Shown: one piece after another, positions 52,215-60,360 of the stretch
How the letters are laid out: the number at the start of each line of letters is the position of its first letter
Numbering within the stretch: position 1 is the stretch's first letter
NCBI GenBank assembly: GCA_035945115.1
Contig: DASZAN010000097.1
Span: forward strand, 12,660 to 76,659
Source of the DNA: DAHUYF01 sp035945115
Lineage (GTDB): Bacteria > Pseudomonadota > Alphaproteobacteria > ATCC43930 > CGMCC-115725
Direction of reading: 5' to 3'
Length of the DNA: 64,000 nucleotides
Notes under the pieces: generated by a model
The model's input: the letters and a program-made list of their open reading frames with translations, nothing else
Database searches by the model: none
Told to the model about the DNA's origin: nothing
Program-made: the position numbers and the translations under genes

Positions 52215-52560
52215 TTCCGTCCCCTGACGTTGGTTCGAGCACAAGTTTTTTAACGCCTGAGGCCATTGCGGCCGCCATTGGTGAAAAACTTAGCACGAAC
52301 CTACTAGATGTGAATAGATAAAACCGCCCCTCTCCGGGCACCGCCACAAATCTCTGACCAGTTGGTTCTGTCTTCTCTCTCGATATGTAAAGGTTACCCT
52401 TGGAAGCGATGAAATAAGAAGAAATAGTCTAGCGACGCACAGAGTTCGTTGTCAGATTATCGTTAACGACCAACTCCAAGATATTGTGTATACCAGAGTA
52501 TTATTTAGAACCAACGACCGATTATTCAACGACATGACAAAATCCGCGCCCGCTCTTGCG
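52215..52560. other. A+T-rich intergenic region upstream of oxlT with a GntR-like site
   Basis: About 345 bp without a convincing gene. GTATACCAGA at 52488-52497 (TCTGGTATAC on the minus strand) matches the operator core at 29133-29170, and a perfect palindrome TCGTTAACGA lies at 52460-52469. If transcription starts near this site the oxlT mRNA would have a leader of about 250 nt, room for a regulatory RNA structure; I see no known riboswitch class. Confidence 0.5.
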
Positions 52561-53355
52561 TCAGAAGGGGATTTCGTATTCGAAGCGCCAGCGCACCGCG
52601 CCTCTTTCCGCCGCGTGTGTCAGGCCGAAGAGATAACCCGCCTCATATCGGATGTTGCCGAGACGATAGAGCGGATAGATGCCGGCGAACATCGGCCCGA
52701 TGCGGTGCTGCTGGTCGGCGAATTTGCCCGGGGCCGCGATATCGTCGACAACGCTGAAGAGCTCGATACCCGGCTCGAATTGCGGGTGGAGCCGCACGCG
52801 CGATTGCCAGGAAAAGAAGAGCGGCGTCGCGGCGCTGCGGTTGCGGCCTACCTCCTTGCCGAAAAAGAGGTTGAGAGTGTGAAGCGTGTCCTGACCGAAG
52901 AGGTCGGGCACCTCCTTCTGCACCATGGGACCGAAGGTGATGGCGTCGGCATCGGCGCGCGAGGCGGCGTGCGAATATTCGGCGAAGAAGCCGAGATCTG
53001 CCCAGTATTTCCCTTGCGGCGTCAGCTGGAAGAAGTTCTCGAGGGTCGCCGCCTCGTAGCGCAGGTTCTCGCCCGAAGGCGCCGCCGATTCGCCCTCGAG
53101 CCCGACCTTCCAAAACGGGGTCGCGCCGATCTCCACCTCGTTCGTATAGCTTTGATTGTTGCTCTTGCCGCTTTTGCGACGGTCGAACGTGGTGTCGCCG
53201 TTGTGCTCGAACTCAATCTCGCGGTAGTCGATGATGGGATAGAAGAGCTTGAACTCGGCGCGCGCGGGAAGCGTGCCCGCGAGCAGTGCGGCGAGGAAAA
53301 ACGCGGCGCTCGCCCAGAGATCGCGCGGCCGCGCCGCTTCGCGCTTCGCTGTCAT
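52561..53355 (-). CDS. outer-membrane beta-barrel protein, function unknown
   Basis: Protein of 264 residues: signal peptide (LWASAAFFLAALLAGTLPARA) then EFKLFYPIIDYREIEFEHNGD, alternating hydrophobic strands with aromatic girdles, and a C-terminal RFEYEIPF ending in Phe. It resembles transport-associated barrels of unknown role. Its ATG overlaps the cupredoxin stop (ATGA), so the two are coupled and likely work together, perhaps in metal uptake, given the Fur-like boxes upstream. Confidence 0.75.
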   Translation of the reverse strand: MTAKREAARPRDLWASAAFFLAALLAGTLPARAEFKLFYPIIDYREIEFEHNGDTTFDRRKSGKSNNQSYTNEVEIGATPFWKVGLEGESAAPSGENLRYEAATLENFFQLTPQGKYWADLGFFAEYSHAASRADADAITFGPMVQKEVPDLFGQDTLHTLNLFFGKEVGRNRSAATPLFFSWQSRVRLHPQFEPGIELFSVVDDIAAPGKFADQQHRIGPMFAGIYPLYRLGNIRYEAGYLFGLTHAAERGAVRWRFEYEIPF

Positions 53356-53696
53356 TTGGCGATCAGATGGCCGCGCGCCGTGTCCGGATTGAAGTCACCG
53401 AAGAACTCATAGCGGCCGGGCTTGAGCGGTCCGATATAGACCGTGATCTCGCTCCCGCCCGTCACCACCTTCTCGCGATGAAGCTCGATGCTTTCGAATT
53501 CCTCGGGCGTGGCGTCGAGGTTCTTGACCACCAGCGCGATCTTCTTGCCCGCGGGAATCTCAAGCTCGGTCGGCTCGAAGCGGTGCTGCCGGATGGTAAG
53601 GGTGTAGCTCGGATCATCCGCGGCGCGGCTCGGCGCGACGGCGAGCGCCAACGCCATGACCACCCCGAGGAAAACCGCCCGCTGGTTCGACATCAT
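53352..53696 (-). CDS. EfeO-type cupredoxin-like periplasmic protein
   Basis: Protein of 114 residues with signal peptide (MMSNQRAVFLGVVMALALAV, cleavage near SRA-ADD) and one cupredoxin domain (RQHRFEPTELEIPAGKKIAL, LDATPEEFESIELHREKVV, IGPLKPGRYEFFGDFNPDTARG). The domain matches the cupredoxin part of EfeO-like iron-uptake proteins. It normally accompanies an FTR1 permease, which is absent here. No canonical Cys-Met type-1 copper set is apparent. ATG at 53696. Confidence 0.85.
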   Translation of the reverse strand: MMSNQRAVFLGVVMALALAVAPSRAADDPSYTLTIRQHRFEPTELEIPAGKKIALVVKNLDATPEEFESIELHREKVVTGGSEITVYIGPLKPGRYEFFGDFNPDTARGHLIAK

Positions 53697-53713
53697 CTTT
53701 GCTCCGGGCACAG

Positions 53714-53764
53714 ATGCTAATGCGAGGCATTCGCAAATGCAACTGCGAATGCGAACTATTCGCA
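53714..53764 (-). promoter_or_regulatory. promoter overlapped by two Fur-like boxes
   Basis: On the minus strand TTGCAT (53742-53737), 17-bp spacer, TAGCAT (53719-53714), 18 bp before the cupredoxin ATG. Two 7-1-7 inverted repeats of Fur-box form lie here: TGCGAGGCATTCGCA (53721-53735), exactly in the spacer, and TGCGAACTATTCGCA (53750-53764), just upstream of the -35. Both fit TGCGAATnATTCGCA at 12 and 13 of 14 fixed positions. This predicts iron (or manganese) repression by a Fur-family regulator. Confidence 0.6.
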
Positions 53765-53779
53765 AGTGGCGCCGGGCGT

Positions 53780-54801
53780 TCAGGTCGCGCGCGGCGACGC
53801 GTTGCTCGGCGCGTCTCTCTCGCCCTTTGGCACGCAGCCCAGAGCTTCGAGACTTCCCCGCACCGCTGCCTCGAGCTGTGTGTGCGGTTCCGCGCCGATC
53901 AGCGATACGAGCTTCCGGTTGTCGAGGCGCAGCGGGAGGTGCCAGAGATAACGCATCTCGACTGCTTCGCGCAGCGTCGGGCTCGCGATAGCGCCGAGAT
54001 AAAGCAGGAGCGCCGGAAATGGCAGGATCGGCGCCCGCGGCACGCCGGCGACGCGGCGGATCGCTTGCGCAATCTCCTCGCCGCGCTCGAGCCAATGACC
54101 CCGGAAATGCACCACCTCCGCCGGTGCGAGCAGCGCCTCGATGTCGGCTAGCCGCGCCATCGCCTCGGCGAGGTCGGGGAGATAGGCGAAGCTGTGGCCG
54201 ACGCCGCGGCGCCCGGGATAGATGATGAAGCGCACCGGCCGGCCCGGCCGCACCATCAGATTGCCGAACCAAGAGCTCGGCCCGTGTGGTCCGAAATAGT
54301 CGCCAGCGCGGACGACGAGCGAGCGCATGCCGTCACTCGCGGCAGTGGCGAGCAGCGCCTCCATCTCGACGCGCACTTGGCCTTTGCGGGTGGCGGGATG
54401 CTGCGGCGCGTTCTCGGCGACCGTATCGCCGGCATCCGGGCCGAAATTGTAGAGATTGCCGGGGAGCACGAGGCGAGCCTTCGCAGCACGCGCCGCGGCG
54501 ATGGCGTGCCTCAGCATGGGAAGCGCCAGCCCGCGCCAATCGCGGTAGCCGGGGGATTGACGGCGTGGACGATGAGAGACGCGCCGCGCGCCGCCGCGAC
54601 GACGTCGCTCTCGCGCATGGCATCGCCCGCGATCCACTGGACCGCGCCGAGGCGCGTAAAATCCCGCTCGGCGCGCGCCTTGTCGCGCGTCATCGCCCGC
54701 ACGCGCCAGCCCCGCCGGAGCAACGCCACCGCCGTCTCGCTGCCGATACCGCCGGTCGCGCCGATCACCAAGGCGGTGCGATCCATCCTCTCGCTTGCCA
54801 T
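53780..54801 (-). pseudogene. NAD(P)-binding epimerase/reductase gene with a frameshift
   Basis: The N-terminal Rossmann segment (MASERMDRTALVIGATGGIG to LIVHAVNPP) is read in one frame and the remainder (GYRDWRGLALPMLRHAIAAA to the stop at 53780) in another. The switch falls at the run of five G (54551-54555; C on the coding strand): one more base would give a continuous protein of about 340 residues. The two halves join seamlessly in the order expected of NmrA/epimerase-type proteins. Either a recent one-base deletion or a sequencing error in a homopolymer. Divergent from the LysR gene. Confidence 0.75.
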
Positions 54802-54892
54802 TGCCCTCACTCCCATTCCGACGAGGCGAGCATCGCGCCGGTACGGTAATACGTAAATTGCCTATGATCATCTATCTGATATACATTTTCGC

Positions 54893-55843
54893 ATGGAGCC
54901 AGGCTGGGAGCTTTACCGGTCCTTTCTCGCCGTCATGCGCGAGGGCAGCCTCTCAGCTGCCGCGCGGCGTCTCGCCATGACGCAGCCGACGCTGGGCCGT
55001 CATGTCGCGCAACTCGAAGCGGCGCTCGGCATCGCGCTCTTTACCCGCTCGCCCGGCGGCCTCGCGCCGACCGAGGCGGCGCTCGCCCTCTTGCCCCATG
55101 CCGAAGCGATGGAGGCGAGCGCCGCGGCCGTCGTTCGCGCCGTCTCGGGCGCGGCGGGCGACGAAGGAGGGACGGTGCGGATCACGGCGAGCGAGATCGT
55201 CGGCGCCGAGGTGTTGCCGCCGATCCTGGCCGCCTTTCGCCGCCATCATCCCGGCATCGCGCTCGAGCTTGCGCTCACCAACCGCACCGAGGATCTGCTG
55301 CGGCGCGACGCCGATCTCGCTGTGCGCATGGCCCGGCCCACGCAGGACGCGCTTCTCGCGCGGCACGTCGGCCGCGTGCCGCTCGGGCTCTATGGGCATC
55401 GCCGCTATCTCGCTCGCTTCGGCACGCCCGCGAGCGTCGACGAGCTGCGCCGCCATCACCTCATCGGCTTCGATCGCGATCCGCGTTCGTGGCAGAGCCT
55501 CGATGAGCCGCATCTCGCCTTCGACCGCGCGCTCTTCAGCTTCCGCGCCGACAACGACCTGGCGCAGCTCGCCGCGCTCCGCGCCGGTCTCGGCATCGGC
55601 GGCTGCCAGCGCCCGATCGCCGCGCGCGACAAGGCGCTCGTCCCGGTGCTGCCCAAGGCGATCGCCCTCAGCCTCGACATGTGGCTCGTGATGCACGAGG
55701 ATCTGCGCGCGAGCCGGCCTCTTCGCTTGGTCTTCGACCACCTCGCCGAGGGATTACGGCGGTATATCGGGAGTGCTGCCGCTGCGTGGGGCGGCAAAAG
55801 AAAGGTCCTTCGGATTGAGCGCTTTCAAGCCGACGGTGGTTGA
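54893..55843 (+). CDS. LysR family transcriptional regulator
   Basis: Regulator of 316 residues: N-terminal winged HTH (about 5-65; GSLSAAARRLAMTQPTLGRHVAQLEAALG) and a C-terminal substrate-binding domain (about 90-290). Divergent from the frameshifted NAD(P)-binding gene across 91 bp, the usual LysR arrangement, so that gene is its likely target. The start falls at an ATG close to the A+T-rich intergenic region with GATATACAT-like sequence. Effector unknown. Confidence 0.92.
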   Translation: MEPGWELYRSFLAVMREGSLSAAARRLAMTQPTLGRHVAQLEAALGIALFTRSPGGLAPTEAALALLPHAEAMEASAAAVVRAVSGAAGDEGGTVRITASEIVGAEVLPPILAAFRRHHPGIALELALTNRTEDLLRRDADLAVRMARPTQDALLARHVGRVPLGLYGHRRYLARFGTPASVDELRRHHLIGFDRDPRSWQSLDEPHLAFDRALFSFRADNDLAQLAALRAGLGIGGCQRPIAARDKALVPVLPKAIALSLDMWLVMHEDLRASRPLRLVFDHLAEGLRRYIGSAAAAWGGKRKVLRIERFQADGG

Positions 55844-55865
55844 GGCGGCAATCGCGTCTCGCTGA

Positions 55866-56609
55866 TCAACCGTCCTTTCCATCCGCATTGAGTGGCGCAA
55901 TCGCCATTTGGAGGCGCCGCGCCGCGGCGAGGTGAAGCGCATTGCGGCGATCGAAGATGGCATCCGTCACAGCGGACAGAAGAATCCCGCCATCGCCGAG
56001 GTTCTCGATTGTGATGTCCTCTGGCTGATGCAAACCAGAAGCTAAGGCCTGATCGAGATACATCATCCATCCACTCTCGTATTTCAACAGCTTTTTTTGC
56101 GGCAGCAACATGTCCAGATAATTGCCGCCGGCCGCCACGGCCGATTCGCAATCCCAGGTCGACGCAGTGACTAAAAGCGCATTGCGCACGACAGCGGTTA
56201 AATGGTCGACGCTATCAGTATCGCGATCAGTGAAGAAGGTGGTCCCGATCCGATTGCCGAACCAGTCGCGACGAAGCGTGCATCTCGGGCTAAGCCAGAA
56301 ATTCGCATGTGGGAGGGCTTCGTCCGGCCGACGTGCCATGATGTAATAGCCGGCGAGATGTTTGCGACCATCGCGCGACTCGATCGACGGGTTTTCCTCA
56401 AGCCAGATTCGCAGCTCCTCGACGACGGTTGGCATCGTGATGGCGCGCGGCACCACCGAGCGGTGGCGCATACCGTTGCGGTGCCAACGCGTGAAGCGCT
56501 GATCAAGGACGGCAATGTCGGCGAGCCAGCGCGCGAGCCGGCCGGCTGTTGCTTCGGTGCTCTCAAGGCGCGGTCGCCAACGCGCCGTGATATTCATATA
56601 AGGGACCAT
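55866..56609 (-). CDS. Imm52-like immunity protein candidate
   Basis: Protein of 247 residues. The start region (MNITARWRPRLESTEATAGRLARWLADIAVLDQRFTRWHRNGMRH, here split in reading) has the spacing of W/R, ESxE, R-L and D-P/Q-F-W-x-x-G residues seen in Imm52-type immunity proteins of polymorphic toxin systems, with a helical N-terminus and beta-rich middle. The match is by eye and moderate. No toxin gene adjoins it. Start at 56609 or 56597. The far end converges on lysR, and the start is divergent from the CxxC protein gene. Confidence 0.45.
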   Translation of the reverse strand: MVPYMNITARWRPRLESTEATAGRLARWLADIAVLDQRFTRWHRNGMRHRSVVPRAITMPTVVEELRIWLEENPSIESRDGRKHLAGYYIMARRPDEALPHANFWLSPRCTLRRDWFGNRIGTTFFTDRDTDSVDHLTAVVRNALLVTASTWDCESAVAAGGNYLDMLLPQKKLLKYESGWMMYLDQALASGLHQPEDITIENLGDGGILLSAVTDAIFDRRNALHLAAARRLQMAIAPLNADGKDG

Positions 56610-56689
56610 TACGGGACGCTCGCTCTTGGCCTTTGTGCCAAGGTGCTCTGCCGCTATGGTTGATGGCAAGAGGCTCTCGAGGTCCGTTC

Positions 56690-57139
56690 GTGTCCGATGA
56701 TTGGATGATCGTACTGCCCCTCGATCCCTTGGCGGTGCCGGGGAAGGAACGGGCCGAGTCTGCCTTCGAGGTGCTGCGCGCGCTGCGGCCCAAGGCGGAC
56801 GAGCACGAGCTTCACCTCTCCGACGCACCGCAATTCTTCCATTGCGGCGGTAACTACGAAACTGTGTTCTGCCCCCTTTGCGAGACGGATATCGGCGACT
56901 GGGCGCTGGGCGCGATCGGTGCGTGGTGGGAGAGCGCCGATCGCCGGGCTCTCTTAGTGGAGACGCCGTGCTGCAGCCGTTCGACTTCACTCAACGACCT
57001 CGATTACGTCTGGCCGCAGGGGCTCGCTTGCGTCGGCTTCGAGCTCATGAATGGCGGCCCCGACCTCGAGCCGGAGGAGCGCCAGCGCGTGGAAGAAGCG
57101 TTGAGTCTCCCGGTGCGCGTCATCTGGCGGCACATCTAG
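56690..57139 (+). CDS. hypothetical protein with CPLC and CC motifs
   Basis: Protein of about 149 residues from a GTG at 56690 (GAGG seven bases upstream); an ATG at 56663 adds nine residues. Visible features: MIVLPLDPLAVPGKE, FHCGGNYETVFCPLCETDIGDW (split), ETPCCSRSTSLNDLDYVWPQGLACVGFELMN. The Cys pairs (CPLC, PCC) suggest a metal-binding ribbon. The sequence looks like a recurring but unnamed bacterial family. Divergent from the Imm52-like gene across about 80 bp; could be an accessory of the same toxin/immunity remnant. Confidence 0.6.
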   Translation: MSDDWMIVLPLDPLAVPGKERAESAFEVLRALRPKADEHELHLSDAPQFFHCGGNYETVFCPLCETDIGDWALGAIGAWWESADRRALLVETPCCSRSTSLNDLDYVWPQGLACVGFELMNGGPDLEPEERQRVEEALSLPVRVIWRHI

Positions 57140-57315
57140 GCGGGCGTCACCGACGACTCCTTTTGCAGCACCTCGTGGCGCGAATTTGTCCACGATCGAT
57201 GAAAGCTCATCTTTTGAGCAGGGCACTGACCAAAAATCGAGCAGGATCCGGTAGCGCCTTCATTCACGGCTGACCAGCTGCAGTCGAAGTCATTGGATTC
57301 GGTCGCACATCCCAC

Positions 57316-57332
57316 TTGGCCCGCTTCTTGCC
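57316..57332 (+). promoter_or_regulatory. sigma-54 promoter of the urt-ure operon
   Basis: TTGGCCCGCTTCTTGCC matches the sigma-54 consensus TTGGCACG-N4-TTGCW with correct GG-to-GC spacing of 10 bp and two mismatches. It lies 54 bp upstream of the urtA start, giving a leader of about 45 nt. Urea uptake genes are commonly under NtrC/sigma-54 control. No convincing NtrC site was found. Confidence 0.65.
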
Positions 57333-57385
57333 ATGACCCTTTCGGGCGGTTCGTGCCGCCAGCATCCGTAAGAAAGGGAAGGCCG

Positions 57386-58678
57386 ATGATATCGCGCAAC
57401 GTGTCAAAGGTGCTGGCCTTGGCCGGCACTCTCGCCGTTTCGACCGCGCTCACGCCGGCGCAAGCCGAAGACACCATCAAGATCGGGGTATTGCACTCGC
57501 TCTCGGGCACGATGGCGATCAGCGAGTCGACGCTCAAGGACACCGTCCTCATGATGGTGGACGACGTCAACAAGCATGGCGGCCTCTTGGGCAAGAAGGT
57601 CGAGGCGGTGGTGGTCGATCCCGCCTCCAACTGGCCGCTCTTCGCCGAGAAGGCGCGCGAGCTCATCTCGAAGGACAAGGTCGCGGCCGTCTTCGGCTGT
57701 TGGACCTCGGTGTCCCGCAAATCGGTGCTGCCGGTGTTCGAGGAGCTGAACGGGCTTCTCTTCTATCCCGTGCAGTATGAGGGCGAGGAGAGCTCGAAGA
57801 ACGTCTTCTACACCGGCGCCGCGCCCAATCAGCAGGCGATTCCCGCCGTCGAATATCTCATGAGCAAGGATGGCGGCGAGGTGAAGCGCTGGGTGCTTGA
57901 AGGGACTGATTACGTCTATCCCCGCACCACCAACAAGATCCTCGAGTCGTTCCTGAAGTCGAAGGGCGTGGCCGCCGAAGACATCCTGATCAACTACACG
58001 CCCTTCGGCTTCTCCGATTGGCAGACGGAGGTGTCGGCGATCAAGAAATTCGCTGCGGCTGGCAAGAAGACGGCAGTGGTCTCCACCATCAACGGTGATG
58101 CCAACGTGCCCTTCTACAAGGAGCTCGCGAACCAAGGCATCAAGGCATCGGACATTCCCGTCGTCGCCTTCTCGGTCGGCGAAGAAGAGCTTTCCGGCAT
58201 CGACACCAAGAACCTCGTCGGCCATCTCGCCGCCTGGAACTACTTCCAATCGGTGAAGGGGCCAGTGAATGACGCCTTCATCAAGCAGTGGCACGCGTTC
58301 ATCAAGAGCGACAAGCGCGTCACCAACGACCCAATGGAGGCGACGTACATCGGCTTCAAGATGTGGACGCAGGCGGTGATGCAGGCGGGCACCACGGACG
58401 TGAACGCCGTGCGCCAGGCGATGTACGGCCAAACGGTGAAGGCGCCATCGGGCTTCGTCGCCGTGATGAACACCAATCATCACCTCTCGAAGCCCGTGAT
58501 GATCGGCGAGATCCAGCCGAACGGTCAGTTCGAGATCGTCTGGCAGACCAAGAACGCCATCAAGGCGGATGCCTGGAGTCCCTACCTGCCCGAGGACAAG
58601 GGCAAGGTGGCGGACTGGAGCTTCCCCTGGCTTTGCGGGAATTGTACCGAGCCTAAGTACAAAACTCTCGCGAACTAG
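57386..58678 (+). CDS. urtA: urea ABC transporter substrate-binding protein
   Basis: Periplasmic binding protein of 430 residues; signal peptide MISRNVSKVLALAGTLAVST then EDTIKIGVLHSLSGTMAISE, the start of the mature urea/amide-binding fold. Conserved Urt segments: VFGCWTSVSRKSVLPVFEE, LLFYPVQYEGEESSKNVFYTGAAPNQQ and FSVGEEEL. It delivers urea to UrtBC. ATG at 57386, preceded by AGAAAGGGAAGGCC, is preferred to the longer ORF from 57293 because of the signal peptide and the sigma-54 element lying between the two. Confidence 0.96.
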   Translation: MISRNVSKVLALAGTLAVSTALTPAQAEDTIKIGVLHSLSGTMAISESTLKDTVLMMVDDVNKHGGLLGKKVEAVVVDPASNWPLFAEKARELISKDKVAAVFGCWTSVSRKSVLPVFEELNGLLFYPVQYEGEESSKNVFYTGAAPNQQAIPAVEYLMSKDGGEVKRWVLEGTDYVYPRTTNKILESFLKSKGVAAEDILINYTPFGFSDWQTEVSAIKKFAAAGKKTAVVSTINGDANVPFYKELANQGIKASDIPVVAFSVGEEELSGIDTKNLVGHLAAWNYFQSVKGPVNDAFIKQWHAFIKSDKRVTNDPMEATYIGFKMWTQAVMQAGTTDVNAVRQAMYGQTVKAPSGFVAVMNTNHHLSKPVMIGEIQPNGQFEIVWQTKNAIKADAWSPYLPEDKGKVADWSFPWLCGNCTEPKYKTLAN

Positions 58679-58692
58679 GGCGAAGAACGGCC

Positions 58693-58719
58693 GGGCGCGG
58701 CGCCCCGATCGCCGCGCCC
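58693..58719 (+). other. hairpin between urtA and urtB
   Basis: Perfect 10-bp stem GGGCGCGGCG (58693-58702) and complement (58710-58719), loop CCCCGAT, no U-tract. Such structures after a binding-protein gene often protect its mRNA or cut read-through, giving more UrtA than permease; that role is inferred. Confidence 0.5.
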
Positions 58720-58748
58720 GCGCCGACCAATCTCGGGGGATTGGTCAA

Positions 58749-60359
58749 ATGCGCTCGTTTCGTTTCGTCATTGTCGCGCTTGCGACGCTCATCGCCACGA
58801 TCGCGCCGGCCGCGGCGGCCGATTTCGCCGAGCTGGTGGCGAAGCTCGGCGCCGACGATTTCGCCAGCAAGATCGAGGCGGTGGAGGCGCTGGGCGCGCT
58901 CGGCGAGCCCCGCGCCGTTCCCGTGCTCAAGGCGCTCGCCGACGGCGCGCTCTACACCACGGCCGAGCACAAGCTCGTCATTGCCGAGCCCGCGGGCAGT
59001 GGCTTCCGCCTGTTCGATCCCGTCGACCATTCGCCCGTCGGCGAAGCGACAAGCGACGCCATCGACAAGGTGCGGGTCAACAATCGGCTTCGCGGCGCGA
59101 TCGAAGGTGCCCTCGGCGGACTCACTCTCTTCAGCGACAATCCCGACGAACGCATCAAGGCCGCGGAAGAGGCGCTGAAGCATCCTCGTGCCGACGGCGC
59201 TGCCGCCCTCGAAAAGGCGCTCGCGTCCGAAAAGGACGCGGAAGTGCGGCCGGCGCTCACCGCGGCGCTGGCGGCGGCGCGCTTGAGCGGTGGCAGCAAG
59301 GAGGAGCAGCTCGCCGCGATTTCGGCGCTTGCCGGCAGCAGCGACCCGCAGATCCGTGGCCTTCTGCTGCAGCAGCGCGCCGCTGCGAGCGATCCCGAGG
59401 TCAAGCGTGCGATCGAGGTGGCGCTGGGCGCGATCGAGGGTCGCTTGAAGTTCATCGGCGCCGTCGTCACCGTGTTCGAAGGCGTGAGCCTCGGCAGCAT
59501 CCTGCTCCTCGCCGCCATCGGTCTCGCCATCACCTTCGGCGTGATGGGCGTCATCAATATGGCGCATGGCGAGATGATCATGCTTGGCGCCTACACCACC
59601 TTCGTGGTGCAGCAGCTCTTCCGCGCCTTCCTGCCGCCCGGCTGGATCGACGCGTATTTGATCGCCGCCCTTCCGGTCGCATTTCTCGTGACCGCCGCCG
59701 TCGGCATCGCCCTCGAGCGCAGCATCATTCGCCTGCTTTATGGCCGGCCGCTCGAAACGCTGCTCGCGACCTGGGGCGTGAGCCTTTTTCTGCAGCAGCT
59801 CGTGCGCACGATCTTCGGCTCGCCGAACAAAGAGGTGGCGAACCCATCCTGGATGACGGGCGGGATCGAGCTCGTCGGCGGCACCACGATCACCTGGAAT
59901 CGCCTGGTCATTCTCGCCTTCTGCTTTGCCGTGCTTGGCGTGCTGGCGCTCGTCCTGCGCCGTACCACCTTCGGCCTCCATATGCGCGCGGTGACGCAGA
60001 ACCGCGACATGGCGGCGGTCATGGGGATTCCCACCGCCGCGGTGGACGCGCTCACCTTCGGCTTGGGCTCGGGCATCGCCGGCATGGCGGGCGTGGCACT
60101 CTCGCAGATCGGCAATGTCAGCCCCAATCTCGGCACCATCTACATCGTCGACAGCTTCATGGTGGTGGTGTTTGGCGGCGTTGGCTCGCTGTTGGGCACG
60201 CTCACCGGCGCCATGAGCCTCGGCATCGTCAACAAGCTCCTGGAGCCGGTGGCGGGCGCGGTACTCGGCAAGGTCGTCGTGCTGGTGGCGGTCATCCTCT
60301 TCATCCAGCGGCGCCCACGCGGTCTCTTCGCCCTCAAGGGGCGGGCGGCGGAGAGCTGA
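58749..60359 (+). CDS. urtB: urea ABC transporter permease UrtB
   Basis: LivH-type permease of 536 residues. Signal-like N-terminus (MRSFRFVIVALATLIATIAP), a periplasmic HEAT-like helical domain (about 20-235), then about eight membrane helices with LAAIGLAITFGVMGVINMAHGEMIMLGAY and the EAA-like region RAVTQNRDMAAVMGI. The extra N-terminal domain is usual in proteobacterial UrtB. The ATG at 58749 follows CTCGGGGGATTGGTC. Forms the channel with UrtC. Confidence 0.94.
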   Translation: MRSFRFVIVALATLIATIAPAAAADFAELVAKLGADDFASKIEAVEALGALGEPRAVPVLKALADGALYTTAEHKLVIAEPAGSGFRLFDPVDHSPVGEATSDAIDKVRVNNRLRGAIEGALGGLTLFSDNPDERIKAAEEALKHPRADGAAALEKALASEKDAEVRPALTAALAAARLSGGSKEEQLAAISALAGSSDPQIRGLLLQQRAAASDPEVKRAIEVALGAIEGRLKFIGAVVTVFEGVSLGSILLLAAIGLAITFGVMGVINMAHGEMIMLGAYTTFVVQQLFRAFLPPGWIDAYLIAALPVAFLVTAAVGIALERSIIRLLYGRPLETLLATWGVSLFLQQLVRTIFGSPNKEVANPSWMTGGIELVGGTTITWNRLVILAFCFAVLGVLALVLRRTTFGLHMRAVTQNRDMAAVMGIPTAAVDALTFGLGSGIAGMAGVALSQIGNVSPNLGTIYIVDSFMVVVFGGVGSLLGTLTGAMSLGIVNKLLEPVAGAVLGKVVVLVAVILFIQRRPRGLFALKGRAAES

Positions 60360-60360
60360 G

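Noticed and set aside
54874..54884. ATCTGATATAC, an 11-base match (reverse strand) to part of the second GntR-like operator
   Set aside because: It lies between a LysR gene and its divergent neighbour, where LysR sites of similar A+T character are expected; no link to oxalate genes.
57160..57185. NtrC-type site TGCAGCACCTCGTGGCGC upstream of urtA
   Set aside because: The two halves match the TGCACC-N5-GGTGCA pattern only partly; too weak to annotate.
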